Assembly (NCBI GenBank): GCA_016699615.1
Contig: CP064984.1
Span: 930,001 to 994,000 of the forward strand
From: Sphingobacteriales bacterium
GTDB lineage: Bacteria; Bacteroidota; Bacteroidia; Chitinophagales; JADIYW01
Direction of reading: 5' to 3'
Length of the DNA stretch: 64,000 bases
Position 1 is the first letter of the stretch; each line of letters opens with the position of its first letter. The position numbers were made by a program, and so were the translations under genes. Below, piece by piece: positions 1 through 8,501 of the stretch. Under the pieces are notes generated by a model, which was not told the DNA's origin, searched no databases, and saw only the letters and a program-made list of their open reading frames with translations.

Positions 1-412
1 CAGAACAAATTGCTACAATATACAAGCAACGATGGCAAATTGAGTTATTGCACAAACAACTCAAACAAAATTTTCCACTTAATTATTTTTTAGGTGATAA
101 TGAAAATGCAATTATTATACAGATTTGGTGTACGCTTATTTACAATCTACTTATCACCGTTATTCAAAGAAAAGTAGAAAAACGAAAATGGGCATTTGCA
201 AATCTTTGTTCACTAATCAGAACACATTTATTTAACTATATTAATCTAAAATCATTCCTCAAAAATCCACAAAAACACTACATCGTTGCTACACAAAATC
301 AAATACAATTATTTTCAGGATAACCTGCTTTTGTTTTATTGTAATTTTATCACACATTTATATTGATTATCAATATCAAAAAAATATTCCGTAGTTTTAT
401 CGGACACTAATG
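1..412 (+). mobile_element. Right end of an IS4-type insertion sequence
   Basis: The transposase tail is followed by about 65 bases of non-coding AT-rich DNA and then the stretch TTTTATCGGACACTAATG (about 395-412), which resembles a terminal inverted repeat. The left end lies outside the window, so the inverted repeat and target duplication cannot be paired; the right boundary is a guess. Confidence 0.4.
3..323 (+). CDS. IS4-family transposase, C-terminal part (runs off the left edge)
   Basis: The reading frame is open from the first bases of the window to the TAA at 321-323, so the gene starts outside. It reads EQIATIYKQRWQIELL, then a QIWCTLIYNLL stretch and RKWAFANLCSLIRTHLF. This is the typical end of Bacteroidota IS4-type DDE transposases: the YKQRWQIE segment carries the last catalytic Glu, followed by a hydrophobic helix and an F-x-Y-I-x-L tail. 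Only about 106 residues are visible, so completeness and activity cannot be judged. An internal TTG at 48 is not a convincing start because the homologous sequence continues upstream of it. Confidence 0.8.
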   Translation, partial: EQIATIYKQRWQIELLHKQLKQNFPLNYFLGDNENAIIIQIWCTLIYNLLITVIQRKVEKRKWAFANLCSLIRTHLFNYINLKSFLKNPQKHYIVATQNQIQLFSG

Positions 413-489
413 TTCTATTTTATAATATAAATCTACAATTTTTCTAAGACTCTATTCTTAATTAGCTAAATAATATTGACTTGCTAAAG

Positions 490-497
490 TATTTTTG
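490..497 (+). promoter_or_regulatory. Bacteroidota -7 element TATTTTTG
   Basis: Matches the TAnnTTTG consensus of the Bacteroidota primary sigma factor, 27 bases before the GTG start at 524. Assigned by pattern only. Confidence 0.4.
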
Positions 498-523
498 TAT
501 TCATTCGTCTTATCTTTATCATT

Positions 524-982
524 GTGAAGAAAAATATTTTGCTAATCTATCATACACAATCTGGAAATACCAAAATGATATCTGATGCAATTGCAGAATG
601 CTTGAAAGATGAATCAGACATTATATTAGCCTACAAAAAAGCCACAGAAACATTATTTGAAGATATATTACAAGCTGATGGTATTATTATTTGTTCTCCA
701 GAATATTTTGGATATATGTGTGGTGCAATAAAAGATTTTTTTGATAGAACTTATTCTTTAGCAAGAGCAGTAGAATTAAACAAACCATACGCCTTAATTG
801 TTTGTTGTGAAAATGATGGTACAGGAACAGAAAGAAGCATTGATACAATTGCAAGAGGATATATCTTAAAAAAAGCATTGGATACGCTAATCATTAAAGA
901 AAAAAATATAGCCTCACAATTATCTGATGCTCGAGAGCTAGGAATTGGATTTGCAACAGGTATTAAGCTGGGAATTTTCTAA
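524..982 (+). CDS. Flavodoxin-like / NADPH-dependent FMN reductase family protein
   Basis: 152 residues with a flavodoxin fold. The N-terminus KNILLIYHTQSGNTKMISDAI holds the FMN phosphate-binding loop (TQSGNT, about residues 11-16). The segment DGIIICSPEYFGYMCGAIKDFFDR (about 52-75) is the second flavin-contact loop found in NAD(P)H-dependent FMN reductases and WrbA-like proteins. The physiological partner is unknown; it is probably a cytoplasmic electron carrier or flavin reductase. The start is GTG at 524, directly before a lysine-rich MKKNILL opening. It stands alone, between the IS end and pckA, with its own candidate promoter. Confidence 0.75.
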   Translation: MKKNILLIYHTQSGNTKMISDAIAECLKDESDIILAYKKATETLFEDILQADGIIICSPEYFGYMCGAIKDFFDRTYSLARAVELNKPYALIVCCENDGTGTERSIDTIARGYILKKALDTLIIKEKNIASQLSDARELGIGFATGIKLGIF

Positions 983-1126
983 TATTGTACCAAAATCTTG
1001 ATAAGAATTCCTTTTTCAATTAAAACACACACATAACATAAGTAAATAAATTTTATGTAGATGAGTAAATTAGGCTTTTGCTATGTTACTAAAAGTTTAA
1101 GCAATAAAAAGTAATTCAAAATTCAT

Positions 1127-1134
1127 TATTTTTG
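1127..1134 (+). promoter_or_regulatory. Bacteroidota -7 element TATTTTTG upstream of pckA
   Basis: TAnnTTTG match 21 bases before the pckA ATG at 1156. A clear -33 TTG could not be placed with confidence. Confidence 0.4.
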
Positions 1135-1155
1135 TAGAAATCAATAATAATTAAC

Positions 1156-2754
1156 ATGGATACTGTTATAGGCGAAAAGCGTAAGTCATTAAACTACATT
1201 GGAATCAGCAATCAGAACCTATTTTGGAATATTTCTAGAGAAGACTTAATAAACAAAGCATTAGATCTTGGTCTTGGAACACTTAACAATACTGGTGCAC
1301 TGTGCATTAATACTGGAGAATTTACAGGTCGATCGCCAAAAGATAAATTCACTGTAAAAGATGATTTGACTACAAATTCAGTTGATTGGAATAATATTAA
1401 TCAAGCTTTTTCTCCTGAGAATTTTGATAAACTACAAGAGAAAGTAACTAATTATATCAATCAGTTTAATGAAATATATGTTAGAGATGTGAGTGCTTGT
1501 GCTGATGAAAAATATAAAACTAACGTACGTGTAATTACTGAAACACCATGGGCATCTTTATTTGCTGATAATATGTTTATCAGACCAAGTGCAGATGAAT
1601 TAGAAAATTTTGAACCAGAATGGACAATTCTTTGCGCTCCAAGCTTTAAAGCTAATCCAGCTGAAGATGGCACAAGACAACATAATTTTTCCATCATTAA
1701 CTTTACAAAAAAAGTAATATTAATTGGTGGTTCTGGTTATACAGGCGAAATTAAAAAAGGAATTTTTACTGCATTAAACCTTGTATTACCACATCAAAAA
1801 AGTGTATTGAGTATGCACTGTTCAGCAAACATTGGAAAAGAAGGTGATACAGCATTATTCTTTGGACTTTCAGGCACAGGAAAAACAACACTATCTGCAG
1901 ATCCAAACAGAAAACTAATTGGTGATGATGAGCATGGATGGAGTGATACTGGTGTATTCAACTTTGAAGGTGGTTGCTATGCAAAATGTGTAGACCTTAC
2001 AGAAGAAAAGGAACCAGATATTTTTAGAGCAATAAAAGGTGGTGCAATATTAGAAAATATTGGCTTCTTTGAAGGAACAAATGAAGTGAATTTTGAAGAT
2101 GTTAGCATTACTGAAAACACTAGAGTATCTTATCCAATTAATCACATTGAAAATATAGCAGTTCCATCTGTTGGTGGAATTCCTAAAAATATATTTTTCT
2201 TAAGTTATGATGCATTTGGCGTATTACCTCCAATTACAAAACTAACAGAAGCGCAAGCAATGTATTTATTCATTTCTGGATATACATCTAAAGTTGCTGG
2301 AACTGAAGCTGGTGTTACTGAACCACAAACTACATTTTCTGCATGTTTTGGTGCAGCTTTCTTACCATTACATCCAACAAAATATGCTGAGATGCTTGGA
2401 AAAAAATTAAAAGAAAGTAATGCAAATGTATGGTTAATCAACACAGGAATAACTGGTGGTGCGTATGGTGTTGGAAGCAGAATGAGCTTAAAATATACAA
2501 GAGCATTAATTACTGAAGCATTAAACGGAAACTTGGAAAATGTAGAATATGAAACTCTTCCTATATTTAATTTCCAAATACCAAAATCATGTCCTGGTGT
2601 GCCTAGCGAAATTCTAAATCCAAGAAATACTTGGGCAAACAAAGATGAGTACGATACAAAAGCAAAAGAATTAGCAGTTAAGTTTAGAGAGAATTTTAAA
2701 AAATATGAGCAACAAGCAAGCGAAGATATTTTAGCTGCTGCACCTCAGATATAA
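1156..2754 (+). CDS. pckA: Phosphoenolpyruvate carboxykinase (ATP)
   Basis: 532 residues, the normal length for the ATP-dependent enzyme, which converts oxaloacetate plus ATP to PEP, CO2 and ADP and is the entry step of gluconeogenesis. Diagnostic motifs: the substrate-binding TGRSPKDKF near residue 57, the PEPCK-specific GLSGTGKTTLSADP kinase-1a loop (about 236-249), the metal-binding GDDEHGW (about 254-260), and the C-terminal NTGITGGAYGVGSRM segment. The protein is cytoplasmic. Bcp follows 13 bases downstream on the same strand and may be cotranscribed. No lesions seen. Confidence 0.97.
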   Translation: MDTVIGEKRKSLNYIGISNQNLFWNISREDLINKALDLGLGTLNNTGALCINTGEFTGRSPKDKFTVKDDLTTNSVDWNNINQAFSPENFDKLQEKVTNYINQFNEIYVRDVSACADEKYKTNVRVITETPWASLFADNMFIRPSADELENFEPEWTILCAPSFKANPAEDGTRQHNFSIINFTKKVILIGGSGYTGEIKKGIFTALNLVLPHQKSVLSMHCSANIGKEGDTALFFGLSGTGKTTLSADPNRKLIGDDEHGWSDTGVFNFEGGCYAKCVDLTEEKEPDIFRAIKGGAILENIGFFEGTNEVNFEDVSITENTRVSYPINHIENIAVPSVGGIPKNIFFLSYDAFGVLPPITKLTEAQAMYLFISGYTSKVAGTEAGVTEPQTTFSACFGAAFLPLHPTKYAEMLGKKLKESNANVWLINTGITGGAYGVGSRMSLKYTRALITEALNGNLENVEYETLPIFNFQIPKSCPGVPSEILNPRNTWANKDEYDTKAKELAVKFRENFKKYEQQASEDILAAAPQI

Positions 2755-2767
2755 TAAAAGCATACCT

Positions 2768-3199
2768 ATGTTACAAGAAGGCACAAAAGCACCAAAAATA
2801 AAAGGTGTAGATTTTAGTGGAAAGGAAACAATATTATATTTCTATCCAAAAGATGATACACCAGGTTGCACTGCAAATGCTTGTGACTTTAGAGATAACT
2901 ATCAAAGTTTAACTAGCAAAGGTTTTACAGTTATTGGCGTTAGTCCTGATGATGAAAAATCTCATACAAAATTTAAAGATAAATACGAGTTGCCATTTGA
3001 ATTAATCCCAGATACAGACAAGCTTATTTCAAAAGCATATGAAGTTTGGGGATTAAAAAAAATGTATGGAAAAGAATATGAAGGTATTCTAAGAACAACA
3101 TTTATAATAGACGGAAAAGGTATTATAAAAAAAGTAATCTCTAAGGTAGATACAAAAAATGCTACAGCACAAATTCTTGATGTACTAGAAATAAAATAA
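2768..3199 (+). CDS. bcp: Thioredoxin-dependent peroxiredoxin, BCP type
   Basis: 143 residues, slightly short of the usual 150. BCP/PrxQ peroxiredoxins reduce hydrogen peroxide and organic peroxides with thioredoxin. FYPKDDTPGCTANACDFRD (about residues 24-42) carries the peroxidatic Cys and, five positions later, the resolving Cys of atypical 2-Cys BCPs. VIGVSPDDEKSHTKFKDKY and the RTTFIIDGKGIIKKV strand complete the fold. It sits 13 bases after pckA, suggesting one transcript; no functional link to pckA is obvious. Confidence 0.95.
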   Translation: MLQEGTKAPKIKGVDFSGKETILYFYPKDDTPGCTANACDFRDNYQSLTSKGFTVIGVSPDDEKSHTKFKDKYELPFELIPDTDKLISKAYEVWGLKKMYGKEYEGILRTTFIIDGKGIIKKVISKVDTKNATAQILDVLEIK

Positions 3200-3218
3200 A
3201 AAATATGCAAATTTATAA

Positions 3219-3226
3219 TACTTTTG
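3219..3226 (+). promoter_or_regulatory. -7 element TACTTTTG very close to the start codon
   Basis: TAnnTTTG match ending only 9 bases before the ATG at 3236, so the transcript would have almost no 5' leader. Confidence 0.4.
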
Positions 3227-3235
3227 CAATAAGAT

Positions 3236-3832
3236 ATGGATATTAAAAACCTTATAGCACGTTCGCAAAGTATTATTGAATATTATAAGATTCCTAATTT
3301 AACACCTAAAGATTGGCTACAAATCATTCCAATCTGCCATTTTAAAAACATAAAGAAAGGCGATAATTTTATTAAATCTGGACAAGTTTCAGAAGAATTG
3401 GCTTTTATTCTGAGTGGAAGTTTTAGATTTTTCTATGAGAAAGAAGATGTTGAAAAAACTGCTTATTTTGTATTTACTAACGAAATTATGGCATCTTTTG
3501 AGTGTATATTAGAAAAAAAACCAAGCAAAACAACCATTCAAGCATTAGAAGATAGTGAGATATTTGTAATTGATTACAGTAGTATGCGAAAACTATACAA
3601 TACATCTTCAAAATTTGAACAAATGGGCAGATTAATTGGCGAGTATTATATCTTAATGTTACACAATCAGCTTTCTTCATTTTTATTGGACTCACCAGAA
3701 GAAAGATATGTAAAGCTTGTTGAAGATTTTCCAGATTTATTGAATAGAGTACCACTTCAATATATTGCATCTTATATTGGTGTAACTCCAGTTTCTTTAA
3801 GTAGAATAAGGAAGAGAATAATCACAAAATAA
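3236..3832 (+). CDS. Crp/Fnr-family transcriptional regulator
   Basis: 198 residues. Residues about 28-120 form a cyclic-nucleotide-binding-like beta roll (KKGDNFIKSGQVSEELAFILSGSFRFFY), linked by a long helix to a C-terminal winged helix ending LQYIASYIGVTPVSLSRIRKR, the recognition helix seen in Bacteroidota Crp-like proteins. The cAMP-pocket motif RxS is not evident and there is no Fnr-type cysteine cluster, so the ligand is unknown. Members of this group often regulate stress or metabolic genes. Transcribed alone, with a putative -7 box directly before the ATG. Confidence 0.88.
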   Translation: MDIKNLIARSQSIIEYYKIPNLTPKDWLQIIPICHFKNIKKGDNFIKSGQVSEELAFILSGSFRFFYEKEDVEKTAYFVFTNEIMASFECILEKKPSKTTIQALEDSEIFVIDYSSMRKLYNTSSKFEQMGRLIGEYYILMLHNQLSSFLLDSPEERYVKLVEDFPDLLNRVPLQYIASYIGVTPVSLSRIRKRIITK

Positions 3833-3895
3833 TTTCTTCAATAAATCATAATTATTTTATTACTGAAAATCAATGTTGATTTCACAAATAAATGT

Positions 3896-3903
3896 TAATT
3901 TTG
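3896..3903 (+). promoter_or_regulatory. -7 element TAATTTTG
   Basis: TAnnTTTG match 19 bases before the ATG at 3923; likely drives the small secreted protein and argC. Confidence 0.4.
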
Positions 3904-3922
3904 ATTATGAAACACAGTATAT

Positions 3923-4336
3923 ATGAAGGTACATTTACTACTTGCTATATTTTTAATAACCATTCAGTTAGTTATAGCTAAGGAATCGAATGCCCAATCT
4001 ACAAACTACAATAAAGAAAAAGTAAAGTCGAAATCTGGTTCTGTGTGGATGCACGAAATTAATTATCCGCCATTAACTACAAAAAGTGGATTAAGAAGTC
4101 AAGTTTATTATTTGATATTATACCAAGATGGTACATACGAACAACAGGTTTTTTTGATTCCTGAAGATAAAGAAGTATACAAAGGCATAAGATATTATGA
4201 ACTAAAAGGAAAATGGACTAGCACCGACAAAGAAATTTCTCTTGATGAGAATGGTAAAATAGAAAAAATAGAAAATTCAGTTTTTTACACTAAATTTGAA
4301 AATATTGATAACATAATTGTGAACGCAACAAAATAG
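3923..4336 (+). CDS. Small secreted protein of unknown function
   Basis: 137 residues. An N-terminal signal peptide is visible (VHLLLAIFLITIQLVIAKESNAQ, cleavage probably after NA-Q, about residue 24). The mature part is beta-rich: SVWMHEINYPPLTTKS, YYLILYQDGTYEQQVF, then GKWTSTDKEISLDENGKIEKI. That resembles the lipocalin-like or heme-binding-like small beta sheets that Bacteroidota export. No family is recognised with confidence. Five bases separate it from argC, so the two are probably cotranscribed, although a secreted protein in an arginine operon has no clear logic. Confidence 0.7.
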   Translation: MKVHLLLAIFLITIQLVIAKESNAQSTNYNKEKVKSKSGSVWMHEINYPPLTTKSGLRSQVYYLILYQDGTYEQQVFLIPEDKEVYKGIRYYELKGKWTSTDKEISLDENGKIEKIENSVFYTKFENIDNIIVNATK

Positions 4337-4341
4337 GAAAC

Positions 4342-5304
4342 ATGATAAAAGCTGGAATTGTAGGTGCAACTGGATACACTGGCGGAGAATTAATAAGAAT
4401 ATTACTACAACATCCAAATACTGAAATTGCATTTTGTTACAGCAGAAGCAAGCACAATATTCCTATCACATCAATACATGATGATATATTTGACACAGAT
4501 ATATTTTTTACCAATGAAATAGATACCAATGTTGATGTTGTATTTTTGTGTCTACCACACGGAGAAACAAGTCCATTTCTAAAACAACATACATTCAGCA
4601 ATCATACTAAGATTATAGACTTAAGTAATGATTTTAGACTACAAGCAAATGCTCAAGATTTTGTTTATGGTCTTCCAGAACTAAACAAAGAAAAAATTAA
4701 AGTTGCCAATAAAATTGCCAATCCCGGTTGTTTTGCTACTGCAATACAACTCAGTTTGTTACCATTAGCTAAGCACCAATTATTGACAAATGAGATACAT
4801 GTTTCTGCAACAACAGGTTCTACTGGCGCAGGAAATTCTCTATCAGAAACATCGCATTTTACTTGGAGAAATAATAATTTTAGTACTTACAAAACACTTA
4901 CACATCAACATTTAGATGAAATAAATGAAAACCTTACACAATTGCAAACAAATTATAATCAAGAACTATATTTTGTACCCTATAGAGGCAATTTTACAAG
5001 AGGCATTTTAGCAACAAGTATTATTACTTGCAATGAAACTATTGATGATATATATGCTATGTACCAAAACTATTATGCAGCGCAACCATTTGTACAAATT
5101 CTTAGAAAAAACATACATCTAAAACAAGTAGTGAATACAAACTATTGTATCATCTATTTAGAAAAACAAAAAAACAAGCTTATAATTGTAGCTGCGCTTG
5201 ATAATTTACTAAAAGGTGCTGCTGGGCAAGCCGTTCAAAATATGAATCTTATATTTGGATTAGATGAAAAAACTGGATTGATGCTTAAGAACTGTACATT
5301 CTAA
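4342..5304 (+). CDS. argC: N-acetyl-gamma-glutamyl-phosphate reductase
   Basis: 320 residues. ArgC reduces N-acetylglutamyl-5-phosphate with NADPH in arginine biosynthesis. Evidence: the N-terminal Rossmann motif AGIVGATGYTGGELIRILLQHP (about 4-25), DVVFLCLPHG (about 69-78), the catalytic Cys in IANPGCFATAIQL (about 128-140), the phosphate-binding TTGSTGAGNSLSE, and the C-terminal LDNLLKGAAGQAVQNMN with its conserved Lys-Gly. No other arg gene lies beside it. The 3' end overlaps the convergent OmpA-like gene by four bases. Confidence 0.95.
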   Translation: MIKAGIVGATGYTGGELIRILLQHPNTEIAFCYSRSKHNIPITSIHDDIFDTDIFFTNEIDTNVDVVFLCLPHGETSPFLKQHTFSNHTKIIDLSNDFRLQANAQDFVYGLPELNKEKIKVANKIANPGCFATAIQLSLLPLAKHQLLTNEIHVSATTGSTGAGNSLSETSHFTWRNNNFSTYKTLTHQHLDEINENLTQLQTNYNQELYFVPYRGNFTRGILATSIITCNETIDDIYAMYQNYYAAQPFVQILRKNIHLKQVVNTNYCIIYLEKQKNKLIIVAALDNLLKGAAGQAVQNMNLIFGLDEKTGLMLKNCTF

Positions 5305-5780
5305 TCTTCGCAAGGATTATATAACTTAGGCGAAAAATCGTTTGTATATGGAATATTTCTATTCTTAGCTTCTTGAATAAAGAACTCTATTCTTGTGTTT
5401 GTATATTTATCAGTCAAGCTATCTACAGGATTTGTGTTGCCAAAACCAGATGCTGTAAGTCTACTACAATCTACACCTTTTAGTGTAAGATAATAAGTAA
5501 TGATAGCAGCTCTTTGTAATGATAGTTTTGTATTTTCATTCTCATCTTTTTCAGTAAAAACATGAGATTCCACTCTAAGTTTTGTAATTCCAGGATTGTT
5601 TAGCATATATTGCGCTACATAGTCAATCATAGCATCAGTTGTATCAAATACATCATTTGCGTGCTCCTGAAATATAATAGGTTCTGGTAATATTAGTCTA
5701 TTTTGTGAAATCTTGTAATTCGTTTGTGCTTGTGCAGCAAAAAAACCGAAAAGTAATAGCATAACAATAAATCGCCTCAT
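5301..5780 (-). CDS. Secreted OmpA-like domain protein
   Basis: 159 residues: a signal peptide (RRFIVMLLLFGFFAAQAQ) followed by one OmpA/MotB-like domain. The order is right for that fold: a strand, YVAQYMLNNPGITKLRVESHVF, then KLSLQRAAIITYYLTLKGVDCSRLTASGFGNTNP and NTRIEFFI. The LSxxRA and NTRIEF elements are the conserved peptidoglycan-contact features. There is no beta-barrel or other domain, so it is probably a small periplasmic peptidoglycan-binding protein. Monocistronic; its end overlaps convergent argC by four bases. Confidence 0.8.
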   Translation of the reverse strand: MRRFIVMLLLFGFFAAQAQTNYKISQNRLILPEPIIFQEHANDVFDTTDAMIDYVAQYMLNNPGITKLRVESHVFTEKDENENTKLSLQRAAIITYYLTLKGVDCSRLTASGFGNTNPVDSLTDKYTNTRIEFFIQEAKNRNIPYTNDFSPKLYNPCED

Positions 5781-5909
5781 CTAATTGCTTTTTTTGCTAA
5801 AATAAGCAATATAAAAAGGAACAAATACAAATATTTGTTAAATCAGTTACTTCTGAGCAGAATATTCATCTTCACCTAAAGATTCGATAATCTCTTTGGC
5901 ATTTTCAGT

Positions 5910-6638
5910 TTAATATGATTTTGTATTAGATAATTTTTTAAAATAAACTCTAGCATTGTCTAAATCTTTTATTTTTAGATACGCCATTGCCAAATACCAA
6001 TTTCTATCATCAAGGTATTTATTTTCAGTTGTTGTTGCGTCTTTCAATACTTCAATAGCTTTTTCTGGTTGAAAATTTGCCAAATACGACACGCCTAAAA
6101 ACAATATATTTTTCTCATTATTTGGATTTTGTTCCAATGCTTTGTTGTAATATTCAATTGCTTTCTTATAATTTTCCTGTTCATAATATTGTATTGCCTG
6201 CGATGTGTAATTGTTATCATTACTTGCTTCATTACTTCGGACAACACCATCTGGATGTGTAAGTACTTTGAAATAACTTGCATAGATTTTTTCTGAATGC
6301 TTTCGTTTTTCAAACAAAAAATTTACAGAGAAAAACAAAACGCCAATAATGGCAGCAGCTACTGCAATTACTCTAAAAATTGGCATTCTAAATATAGATT
6401 TTTTCTTAGTAACTACAGTTGTTTGTTCATTGCGAACCTTATCTATTTTATCATCCAATTCTTGTTGTAGTTTGTCAAAAGAAATAGTTTTGTTTTCTTT
6501 CCATTCTGTTAGTCCATCTAAGGCTTCATCTAGAAAAGGATTATCAGAATAGGTTTGTTCTAGTTTATTTTTTTCTTCATTACTTAGTTGTTCTTCTAAG
6601 TATTTTTTTAATTCATGTTTATTCATCATGGCTATCAT
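5910..6638 (-). CDS. Membrane-anchored TPR protein paired with an ECF sigma factor
   Basis: 242 residues to the first stop. The N-terminus KHELKKYLEEQLSNEEKNKLEQ resembles the cytosolic start of Bacteroidota anti-sigma-like proteins. A membrane helix follows (VIAVAAAIIGVLFFSVNFLF, about 89-108), then two or three periplasmic TPRs (about 145-240). It overlaps the sigma gene by 20 bases (ATG choices at 6638, 6629 and 6626), suggesting coupled translation and a sensing or restraining role. The stop at 5910-5912 looks internal: the same frame continues TENAKEIIESLGEDEYSAQK to a TAA at 5847-5849, finishing the last TPR helix and giving 263 residues. Confidence 0.8.
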   Translation of the reverse strand: MIAMMNKHELKKYLEEQLSNEEKNKLEQTYSDNPFLDEALDGLTEWKENKTISFDKLQQELDDKIDKVRNEQTTVVTKKKSIFRMPIFRVIAVAAAIIGVLFFSVNFLFEKRKHSEKIYASYFKVLTHPDGVVRSNEASNDNNYTSQAIQYYEQENYKKAIEYYNKALEQNPNNEKNILFLGVSYLANFQPEKAIEVLKDATTTENKYLDDRNWYLAMAYLKIKDLDNARVYFKKLSNTKSY

Positions 6639-7176
6639 TTTTTTGATTAAAAAATAGTTTCAGATTTCTTTTTCCGTTCTGAATACAGCTTTTTACTTTT
6701 TTGATATCGTAGCCAGTGTGCAGTACAATTTCCTGATAGCTTTTCTTTTGCAGATAGAATTGATCAATACAGATTTTTTGTGAGTCGTTTAAGCTATTCA
6801 GTGCATGTAATAATTGTTCTTTATTTATATCTTCTATATAATGACGTTCATACTGCTCATTTTCCATAAATCTAACCTCAGAATTTTGGTTAATTTCTTC
6901 AATTTTAACATTTTTTTTACGCAAAAGGTTAAAAATCTCATTTTTAGACACAATGTAAAGCCATCTATCAAATCGTTCTACACTATCATCCAGCTTTTCC
7001 ATCACTCTAATAAAAATATCAGTTACTGCATCTTTAGCCTGATCTTCGTCTTTTAGATATTTAAAACATAAGCCAAAAACCAAAGTAGCATAGCGCTTGT
7101 ACAAGACAGCAATTGCTTCTTTATTTTGATCTTCAAAAAACAGCACAATTAATTCTTTGTCATTTAGATGTTCCAT
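6619..7176 (-). CDS. ECF-type RNA polymerase sigma factor
   Basis: 185 residues from the ATG at 7176 (an upstream TTG adds only ten atypical residues). Region 2: EAIAVLYKRYATLVFGLCFKYL then DEDQAKDAVTDIFIRVMEKL (the -10 binding helix), followed by FDRWLYIVSKNEIFNLLRKK. Region 4: ALNSLNDSQKICIDQFYLQKKSYQEIVLHTGYDIKKVKSCIQNGKRNLK, a helix-turn-helix for -35 recognition. The downstream overlapping gene encodes its probable membrane partner. A tandem CAAATATA (TATATTTG on the minus strand) at 7219-7234 is its likely promoter. Confidence 0.92.
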   Translation of the reverse strand: MEHLNDKELIVLFFEDQNKEAIAVLYKRYATLVFGLCFKYLKDEDQAKDAVTDIFIRVMEKLDDSVERFDRWLYIVSKNEIFNLLRKKNVKIEEINQNSEVRFMENEQYERHYIEDINKEQLLHALNSLNDSQKICIDQFYLQKKSYQEIVLHTGYDIKKVKSCIQNGKRNLKLFFNQKNDSHDE

Positions 7177-7218
7177 GGAATTAAGAAAAATTATCTTGTA
7201 CAACAATAATTAACAAAT

Positions 7219-7244
7219 CAAATATACAAATATACTTACATTTG
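7219..7244. promoter_or_regulatory. Overlapping divergent promoters
   Basis: On the minus strand, TATATTTG occurs twice in tandem (7219-7226 and 7227-7234) and fits the -7 element of the sigma gene. On the plus strand, TACATTTG at 7237-7244 fits the gene starting at 7250, leaving five bases before its ATG. The two promoters overlap closely enough that they should compete. Confidence 0.4.
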
Positions 7245-7249
7245 TTGGC

Positions 7250-8023
7250 ATGAGATTGCTCATCTTTTTTACAATTATGCTATGCAACAGTGTGTTTGTT
7301 TTGGCTCAAAACAAAGAAATTACACTTGAGGTAAATATTGTAAATGAGAATAGCTATTTAATTCCACATGTTGATGTTGCTAATAGGAAACAGCAAATAT
7401 CTTTTTCATCAGACAAGAATGGTTTTTTTAGTACAAAGGCAATGATAAATGATACGTTGGTATTGTTTAAAAATGGATATCTACCACAAAAAATATATGT
7501 GAATGATAGCTTAGCAAAACAAGATTATAAGATAACTGTAACAATGAATAGAATTCCTATTGAATTGACAGAGGTACAGATTACAGCCATCAAAACACAT
7601 CAGCAAATTAGAAAATCTATAAGTAATATTTATTTACCAAATACGGATTTGTATCCAGATGCAAAGCCACTACAAAACCCAATTTCTTATTTGTATGAAT
7701 TAATTTCTAAGAAAGAAAAAGAAAAAAGACTTGCTGCAAATTTAGAAACCGAGTACACCAAAAGAAATGTATTGAAAGATATTTTCAGATTGTATAATGC
7801 TTATAATATTATAGATTTGGCAGAAGAAGATTTTGAAAGCTTCATTACTTATTTAGATATGCCTTATGAATTTATGCAACGTGTAAGTGATTATGATTTG
7901 GCTGTTACAATAAAATACAAATTCAAAGCATATAGAAATGATAAACAAAATTGGCTAAAAAAAGAAGTTTATCCAGCTGCCTTGGATGATTTAGAAAGAA
8001 TAAGACAACAGCCTAAAAATTAG
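7250..8023 (+). CDS. Secreted protein with carboxypeptidase-regulatory-like domain
   Basis: 257 residues. A signal peptide (RLLIFFTIMLCNSVFVLAQ) is followed by a beta-sandwich (about 22-105: ITLEVNIVNENSYLIPHVDVANR, DKNGFFSTKAMINDTLVLFKNGY, YKITVTMNRIPIELTEVQI). This resembles the CarboxypepD_reg-like domain that opens many TonB-dependent receptors, but no barrel follows. The C-terminal half is helical and charged, with ETEYTKRNVLKDIFRLYNAY, as in Bacteroidota proteins of unknown role. Divergent from the sigma factor. Confidence 0.7.
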   Translation: MRLLIFFTIMLCNSVFVLAQNKEITLEVNIVNENSYLIPHVDVANRKQQISFSSDKNGFFSTKAMINDTLVLFKNGYLPQKIYVNDSLAKQDYKITVTMNRIPIELTEVQITAIKTHQQIRKSISNIYLPNTDLYPDAKPLQNPISYLYELISKKEKEKRLAANLETEYTKRNVLKDIFRLYNAYNIIDLAEEDFESFITYLDMPYEFMQRVSDYDLAVTIKYKFKAYRNDKQNWLKKEVYPAALDDLERIRQQPKN

Positions 8024-8025
8024 TA

Positions 8026-8475
8026 TTACTTATTTCTAAAACTTTGTTCATACAATTTTACCCAATCTTCCCAAGTCATTTTTGAAACTAATTCTGCTAT
8101 CAACTGAAATGGAATTTCATTAACTTTTTTGAATCGAATACAACTTTTGCCCATGTCTAATTTTGATTTGCAATGCTTAGGATATTCTTCTAAAAACCAA
8201 CCATACAATTTTGGATCTGCATAAATACCCATGTGATAGATTGCAATAAAATTTTTCTGTGATGCAATATTTATAAAAGGCAATGGTAATTTATTATCGC
8301 AATGATAGCCATTTGGATATAATGTTTTAGGCACTACATATCCAATGCTTTTATAAATGAATGTTTCCTCAAAACCTTTTGGAATATTTTGCAATATTGT
8401 TTCTCTTAGTTGTTGCATTACCTTTTGTCTATCTTCAGGTAACTCCTGTAAATATTTTTTAATATCTTCTTGCAT
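8026..8475 (-). CDS. DUF1801 family protein
   Basis: 149 residues. Family features: DIKKYLQELPEDRQKVMQQLRETI at the N-terminus, FEETFIYKSIGYVVP, NFIAIYHMGIY, and GKSCIRFKKVNEIPFQLIAELV at the end. These are the conserved parts of DUF1801 (YdhG/YjhX-like fold). The biochemical role is unknown; members are small soluble cytoplasmic proteins. It lies just downstream of the sulfur operon but separated by 26 bases and could be its last gene. Confidence 0.75.
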   Translation of the reverse strand: MQEDIKKYLQELPEDRQKVMQQLRETILQNIPKGFEETFIYKSIGYVVPKTLYPNGYHCDNKLPLPFINIASQKNFIAIYHMGIYADPKLYGWFLEEYPKHCKSKLDMGKSCIRFKKVNEIPFQLIAELVSKMTWEDWVKLYEQSFRNK

Positions 8476-8501
8476 CTTATATTATTCGTACAAAAATAAT
8501 A

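Noticed and set aside
6095..6552. Short open frames on both strands inside the TPR gene
   Set aside because: They lie wholly within a well-supported gene in another frame and show no protein-family features.
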